In this document: one piece after another, positions 7,827 through 10,760 of the stretch
Position numbering within the stretch: position 1 is the first letter of the stretch
Layout of the letters: each line of letters starts with the position of its first letter
Assembly: GCA_009618505.1 (NCBI GenBank)
Contig: WJOQ01000202.1
Location: forward strand, 1 to 10,760
Origin: Clostridia bacterium
GTDB lineage: Bacteria; Aerophobota; Aerophobia; Aerophobales; AE-B3A
Direction of reading: 5' to 3'
Length of the DNA stretch: 10,760 nucleotides
Notes under the pieces: generated by a model
Databases searched by the model: none
What the model saw: the letters and a program-made list of their open reading frames with translations, nothing else
What the model was told of the DNA's origin: nothing
Translations under genes and position numbers: made by a program

Positions 7827-8117
7827 ATGAAAAAAAAGGTAAATAATACGATTTGTAGGTGTGAGGAGATTAGCGAGCAAGAAATAAGAGATGCGATCAG
7901 GAAATTTAATCTTAGGACTGTCGATGCTGTTAAAAGATTGACACGTGCTGGAATGGGTTTGTGTCAAGGAAGAACATGTACTCCTTTGCTAATAAAGATA
8001 ATAGCTGAAGAGACAAACAAAAAAGTAAACGAACTATTGCCTCCTAGTAAACGCCCTCCTGTAAGACCAGTCAAGATAGAATTTTTAACTAAAGAAGGGG
8101 AACAAGAACTTGATTAA
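7827..8117 (+). CDS. Small BFD-type [2Fe-2S] protein, probable dehydrogenase subunit
   Basis: This 96-residue protein carries the BFD-like (bacterioferritin-associated ferredoxin) iron-sulfur fold. Four cysteines are seen: Cys10 and Cys12 (ICRCEE), then Cys46 and Cys51 in RAGMGLCQGRTC. The C-x4-C spacing with GMG-CQGR-C is what is found at the C-terminus of HcnB/OoxA/nopaline-oxidase alpha subunits, rather than in free Bfd. Here that module is a separate protein. The C-terminal 30 residues are proline- and charge-rich (PPSKRPPVRPVK), as in the tail of such subunits. Its last 8 bases overlap the next gene, suggesting translational coupling and 1:1 subunit production. The start ATG has only a weak ribosome site (AGAG). 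No other start lies in frame before the upstream stop, so the start is likely right. It is expected to carry electrons within a D-hydroxyproline or proline dehydrogenase. Confidence 0.85.
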   Translation: MKKKVNNTICRCEEISEQEIRDAIRKFNLRTVDAVKRLTRAGMGLCQGRTCTPLLIKIIAEETNKKVNELLPPSKRPPVRPVKIEFLTKEGEQELD

Positions 8118-9291
8118 AATAGCAGATGTAGTGGTGGTGGGAGGGGGAGTTATTGGATGTTCAGTCGCCTATTACCTGGCCAAAAAAGGAGTAAGGGTGA
8201 TTGTAGTAGAAAAAAAGGAAGGATTATCTTTGGGTGCCTCTGGAGCCAATCAGGGCGGATGTCCTCTGCAACTCTTTGAATCACCTGTTCTTGAACTTGC
8301 CAGGGAAAGCCTTGAGTTATATAAAAACCTTTCTGAGCAGATAGGGTGCGATATTGAATATGAGAATGTGGGATCCTTAGTATGCAGTGTTGATGAGAAA
8401 CAGTATCCAGATATGGAAAAGCACTTCCAGAATAAGCGGAGAGAAGGAATAAATGTCCGGCTAATGGAAGGACACCAGCTTCGGAAATTAGAACCAACCT
8501 TAGGAGAGGATATAATTGTTGGAGTGGAGGAGTGGGACGGTTGGATGGTCAATCCGTTTAAGGTAAATTATGGGTTTGCCTATGCTGCCAGAAAACTGGG
8601 AACAGAGTTTCTTTTTTCCAGCCAGGTTAAGAAAATAGAAAGGGATAAAGAAAGAATCGCATCCGTTATTACAGACAGAGAAAAAATAAAAACTAACTTC
8701 CTTGTCAATGCTGCAGGGGCATGGGCTTCTGAAATCGGGGAAATGCTTGGTCTTGCTATACCTGTTAGAGCAAGAAGAGGACAAATTATAATAACAGAAC
8801 CTGTTCCTCTTAATGAAAGGTGGAGGTATATATTAGATGCTGATTATCTAACTACAGCCTTTGATCTGGCAGCAATAGAAAAGTCTAAAGACCCAAGGAT
8901 AAAACTTGGAGTTGCAGGAAGCTATATACAAGAGAAGAGCGGAAATTGGACTATAGGAAGCAGCCGTGATTTCGCAGGTCATGACAATAGAGTAACCATG
9001 CAAACACTAGAATACATAGCAAAAAGAGTTATCAAATTTGTGCCAAAACTTAAAGATATTAGTTGTATTAGAACATTTGCTGGACTGAGACCGTTTTGTT
9101 ATGTGGATGGTCTCCCCATCCTTAGTAAGATAAAAAATCCTCAAAACTTTGTCATGGCTACAGGGCACGCTGGGGAAGGAATGACACTTGCTCCTATAAC
9201 AGGAAAATTAATAGCGGAACTGATAACAGAAAACAGAACTTCACTATCAATCGATGCTTTTAGCTTCTCAAGATTTAAGAATATAAACTAA
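8110..9291 (+). CDS. DAO-family FAD-dependent dehydrogenase subunit (HcnC/LhpB/proline dehydrogenase beta type)
   Basis: This is the likely catalytic flavoprotein that oxidises the C-N bond of an imino acid, here presumably cis-4-hydroxy-D-proline to pyrroline-4-hydroxy-2-carboxylate. The 393 residues begin with a dinucleotide-binding fold: VVVVGGGVIG (7-16) ending at Glu34, which should hold the FAD ribose. The central part has VNAAGAWA, a typical DAO-family strand. The C-terminal FAD-binding segment contains RPFCYVDGLPIL and GHAGEGMTLAPITGKLI from residue 352. There is no signal peptide or membrane segment. The start is a TTG at 8110, inside the end of the BFD gene, with AAGGGGA placed about nine bases upstream. 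Related families oxidise glycine (HCN synthase, glycine oxidase), sarcosine, opines and L-proline, so substrate assignment rests on the epimerase and deaminase genes upstream. Confidence 0.9.
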   Translation: MIKIADVVVVGGGVIGCSVAYYLAKKGVRVIVVEKKEGLSLGASGANQGGCPLQLFESPVLELARESLELYKNLSEQIGCDIEYENVGSLVCSVDEKQYPDMEKHFQNKRREGINVRLMEGHQLRKLEPTLGEDIIVGVEEWDGWMVNPFKVNYGFAYAARKLGTEFLFSSQVKKIERDKERIASVITDREKIKTNFLVNAAGAWASEIGEMLGLAIPVRARRGQIIITEPVPLNERWRYILDADYLTTAFDLAAIEKSKDPRIKLGVAGSYIQEKSGNWTIGSSRDFAGHDNRVTMQTLEYIAKRVIKFVPKLKDISCIRTFAGLRPFCYVDGLPILSKIKNPQNFVMATGHAGEGMTLAPITGKLIAELITENRTSLSIDAFSFSRFKNIN

Positions 9292-9332
9292 ATTAAGCTA
9301 AAGGTGGGGTGGATCGAAGAAGAAAAATAGAA

Positions 9333-9365
9333 TAAGTTAGCCTGAACAAAAAAGTGCCTAACTTA
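9333..9365. repeat. 8-bp inverted repeat upstream of the ferredoxin-fusion gene
   Basis: TAAGTTAG (9333-9340) and CTAACTTA (9358-9365) are exact reverse complements separated by 17 bases that include an A-run. It lies in the 90-bp gap between the flavoprotein and the ferredoxin fusion, 16 bp before the next ATG, so a hairpin there could affect ribosome access or partial readthrough. The stem is AT-rich and weak, and chance is a fair explanation. Confidence 0.3.
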
Positions 9366-9381
9366 GAAAGAAAGATAGGTC

Positions 9382-10284
9382 ATGAAAACGAGAGAGAGGA
9401 ATAATCAGTTACTGTTGTGGACAAGTAAAGGAGCTGCCGCAGAAGGGATTCCTACACCGGATGAACTCAAGAAAACGCCAGGTTACGCCAATTTCAAAAG
9501 ACTTCAAGAAGGTCCGGTTGCTATAATCGAATGTATTGAAGAGATTCCTTGTGATCCCTGTGAGAGTGCTTGTCCCGCAGGAGCAATTAGAATTGGTTCT
9601 TCCATTACCAATTTGCCAGTTTTAGATGAAGATAAATGTACGGGTTGTGGCCTTTGTATAAGCTCCTGTCCTGGATTAGCAATTTTTGTACTCAATTTAG
9701 ATCACACTGATGAGTCAGCTTTGGTTTCGTTTCCCTTTGAGTTCCTGCCCTTGCCCAAAGTTGGAGAGGAAGTGTCTGCGATAGATAGAGAAGGCAGGAC
9801 TGTCTGTAAAGGTAAGGTGGTTAAAATATTAAATAAAAGAAAACAGGATTATACTCCTGTTGTAAGTATCTCTATTCCCAAGAAGTATGCTTTAGTTGTT
9901 CGAGGCATTTCTGTAAAGAAAAATGGCTTCTCAAAACAAAATAATTCTGCTCAAGGTGAGAACAATGAAAATAAAATGCGAGTCCTAGATCATCCGATTT
10001 TAGGCCGACAGAGCCCTGGGAGGATGCTGAATATTACTGTTGATGGGAAAAAGATTAAGGCAAGAGAAGGAGAGATGATAATTGCTGCTCTTCTTAATGC
10101 TGGCGTAAGAATCAACCGATTTACTTCAAAATATAAGGAGCCAAGGGGAATCTTCTGTGCTATTGGGCAGTGTACCGATTGCATAATGACTGTAAATGGT
10201 ATTCCCAATGTGAGAACATGCGTTACCCCGGTTAAAGGGGAAATGGTAATAGAAACCCAATATGGTAGAGGTGAGTGGGGCTAG
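9382..10284 (+). CDS. Fusion of a 2[4Fe-4S] ferredoxin with a plant-type [2Fe-2S] (HcnA-like) domain, dehydrogenase subunit
   Basis: This 300-residue electron-transfer protein has two iron-sulfur parts. Residues about 45-100 hold two [4Fe-4S] motifs. The first is a variant, Cys51-x5-Cys57-x2-Cys60-x3-Cys64-Pro. The second is canonical: Cys86-x2-Cys89-x2-Cys92-x3-Cys96-Pro. A short beta-rich stretch (about 115-175) and a polar Asn/Gln/Ser linker (about 178-198) follow. Residues about 210-300 are a Fer2_4 domain with Cys259-x4-Cys264-x2-Cys267-x12-Cys280, as in HcnA/SoxA N-terminal modules. It probably links the flavoprotein subunits to an external acceptor. The next gene begins two bases after its stop, so the two are coupled. 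The start ATG has a modest ribosome site (GATAGG). Similar combinations occur among multi-subunit dye-linked proline dehydrogenases. The family match is clear, while the exact electron partner is unknown. Confidence 0.86.
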   Translation: MKTRERNNQLLLWTSKGAAAEGIPTPDELKKTPGYANFKRLQEGPVAIIECIEEIPCDPCESACPAGAIRIGSSITNLPVLDEDKCTGCGLCISSCPGLAIFVLNLDHTDESALVSFPFEFLPLPKVGEEVSAIDREGRTVCKGKVVKILNKRKQDYTPVVSISIPKKYALVVRGISVKKNGFSKQNNSAQGENNENKMRVLDHPILGRQSPGRMLNITVDGKKIKAREGEMIIAALLNAGVRINRFTSKYKEPRGIFCAIGQCTDCIMTVNGIPNVRTCVTPVKGEMVIETQYGRGEWG

Positions 10285-10286
10285 AG

Positions 10287-10760
10287 TTGAAAAAATGTGA
10301 TGTTATAGTAATAGGCAGTGGTCCTGCTGGGCTTAGTTGCAGTATTGAGGCAGCAAGATCCGGAGCAGATGTAATTTTGATAGACGAAAATGGAAGACCG
10401 GGAGGGCAATTGTTTAAACAGATACATAAATTTTTCGGATCAAAGCAGCATGAAGCTGGCGTTAGAGGATTTGATATTGGTCTGCAGCTTTTGGAACAAG
10501 TCAACAAACTAGGGGTAAATACACTCCTTAATACCGTAGCTTACGGCATTTTTGACCAGAAAACTGTAGGAATAGTAAAAAATGAGAAAATTGAGACGGT
10601 TCAAGCAAAAAAAATTCTCTTGGCCACAGGTGCTATTGAAAACCCTGTTGTTTTCTCAGGTTGGACTCTTCCGGGAGTAATGGGAGCTGGAGCAGCTCAG
10701 ACTATGATTAACATTCACCGTGTTCTTCCCGGCAGAAGATTTATTATTTTAGGCTCTGGT
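10287..10760 (+). CDS. HcnB-like FAD/NAD(P)-binding dehydrogenase alpha subunit, 3' partial
   Basis: The first 158 codons of a pyridine-nucleotide-disulfide-oxidoreductase-type protein run unbroken to the right edge. It starts at a TTG with VIVIGSGPAG (Gly10, Gly12, Gly15), the FAD-binding loop, followed by RPGGQL. Further on come ATGAIE and GWTLPGVMGAGAAQ, typical of HcnB, opine oxidase A and proline dehydrogenase alpha subunits. The second Rossmann strand (FIILGSG) begins at the window edge and is cut. It is expected to be about 450-500 residues in full. In related proteins a BFD domain sits at the C-terminus. Since BFD is already encoded separately upstream, this protein may end without one, which the window cannot show. 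The gene starts two bases after the preceding stop, next to GTGGGG, so translation is likely coupled. Confidence 0.87.
   Translation, partial: MKKCDVIVIGSGPAGLSCSIEAARSGADVILIDENGRPGGQLFKQIHKFFGSKQHEAGVRGFDIGLQLLEQVNKLGVNTLLNTVAYGIFDQKTVGIVKNEKIETVQAKKILLATGAIENPVVFSGWTLPGVMGAGAAQTMINIHRVLPGRRFIILGSG

Noticed and set aside
7766..9440. The 12-base string AAAGGAGCTGCC, which occurs both in the gap before the BFD gene and within the ferredoxin-fusion gene.
   Set aside because: One copy is coding (KGAA) and the other is not. There is no flanking similarity, so this is likely chance.
7827..10760. Hydrogen cyanide synthase (HcnABC) as the identity of the flavin/Fe-S subunits.
   Set aside because: The subunit families are the same and sequence alone cannot exclude it. 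The adjacent epimerase and DapA-family deaminase make hydroxyproline oxidation the better reading, and the domain layout differs from HcnABC.

Overview
The window carries one continuous run of plus-strand genes in two functional blocks. It probably comes from an uncultured, anaerobic-leaning bacterium. Coding is dense with short gaps. The base composition is moderately AT-rich, and more so by eye in the right-hand two thirds. Shine-Dalgarno sites are purine-rich, TTG starts are used, and amino-acid oxidation appears to run through Fe-S/flavin subunits. I cannot place the lineage from sequence alone. There are no RNA genes, insertion sequences or CRISPR arrays that I can see.

Left block (1-5519), one-carbon and pentose metabolism. 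The first gene is open at the window's left edge and encodes one very long polypeptide. It joins a serine hydroxymethyltransferase (SHMT) to two consecutive GcvT-type aminomethyltransferase modules. The second GcvT module looks complete. The first has lost the C-terminal barrel and several consensus residues. A short gap with a perfect 14-bp palindrome leads to a full-length, single-chain transketolase. The SHMT and T-protein modules would both exchange the one-carbon unit of methylene-tetrahydrofolate, between serine, glycine and the glycine cleavage system.

Boundary (5520-5757). This is the longest gap in the window. It contains a perfect 10-bp hairpin and no convincing gene. It probably separates two transcription units.

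Right block (5758 to the right edge), a probable trans-4-hydroxy-L-proline catabolic operon. In order it encodes: a proline racemase/4-hydroxyproline 2-epimerase with both catalytic cysteines; a DapA-family enzyme expected to be the pyrroline-4-hydroxy-2-carboxylate deaminase; a small BFD-type [2Fe-2S] protein; a DAO-family flavoprotein overlapping it by 8 bp; a fusion of a 2[4Fe-4S] ferredoxin with a plant-type [2Fe-2S] domain; and the start of an HcnB-like FAD/NAD-type subunit cut by the right edge. The last four look like subunits of one membrane-independent D-hydroxyproline (or D-/L-proline-type) dehydrogenase. They are divided among polypeptides differently from the proteobacterial HcnABC/OoxAB/LhpBEF arrangement. 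The inferred pathway is L-Hyp to D-Hyp to pyrroline-4-hydroxy-2-carboxylate to alpha-ketoglutarate semialdehyde. The last enzyme, a semialdehyde dehydrogenase, is not in the window and may lie downstream.

The two observations most worth following up are the SHMT-GcvT-GcvT triple fusion and the rearranged iron-sulfur subunits of the dehydrogenase.
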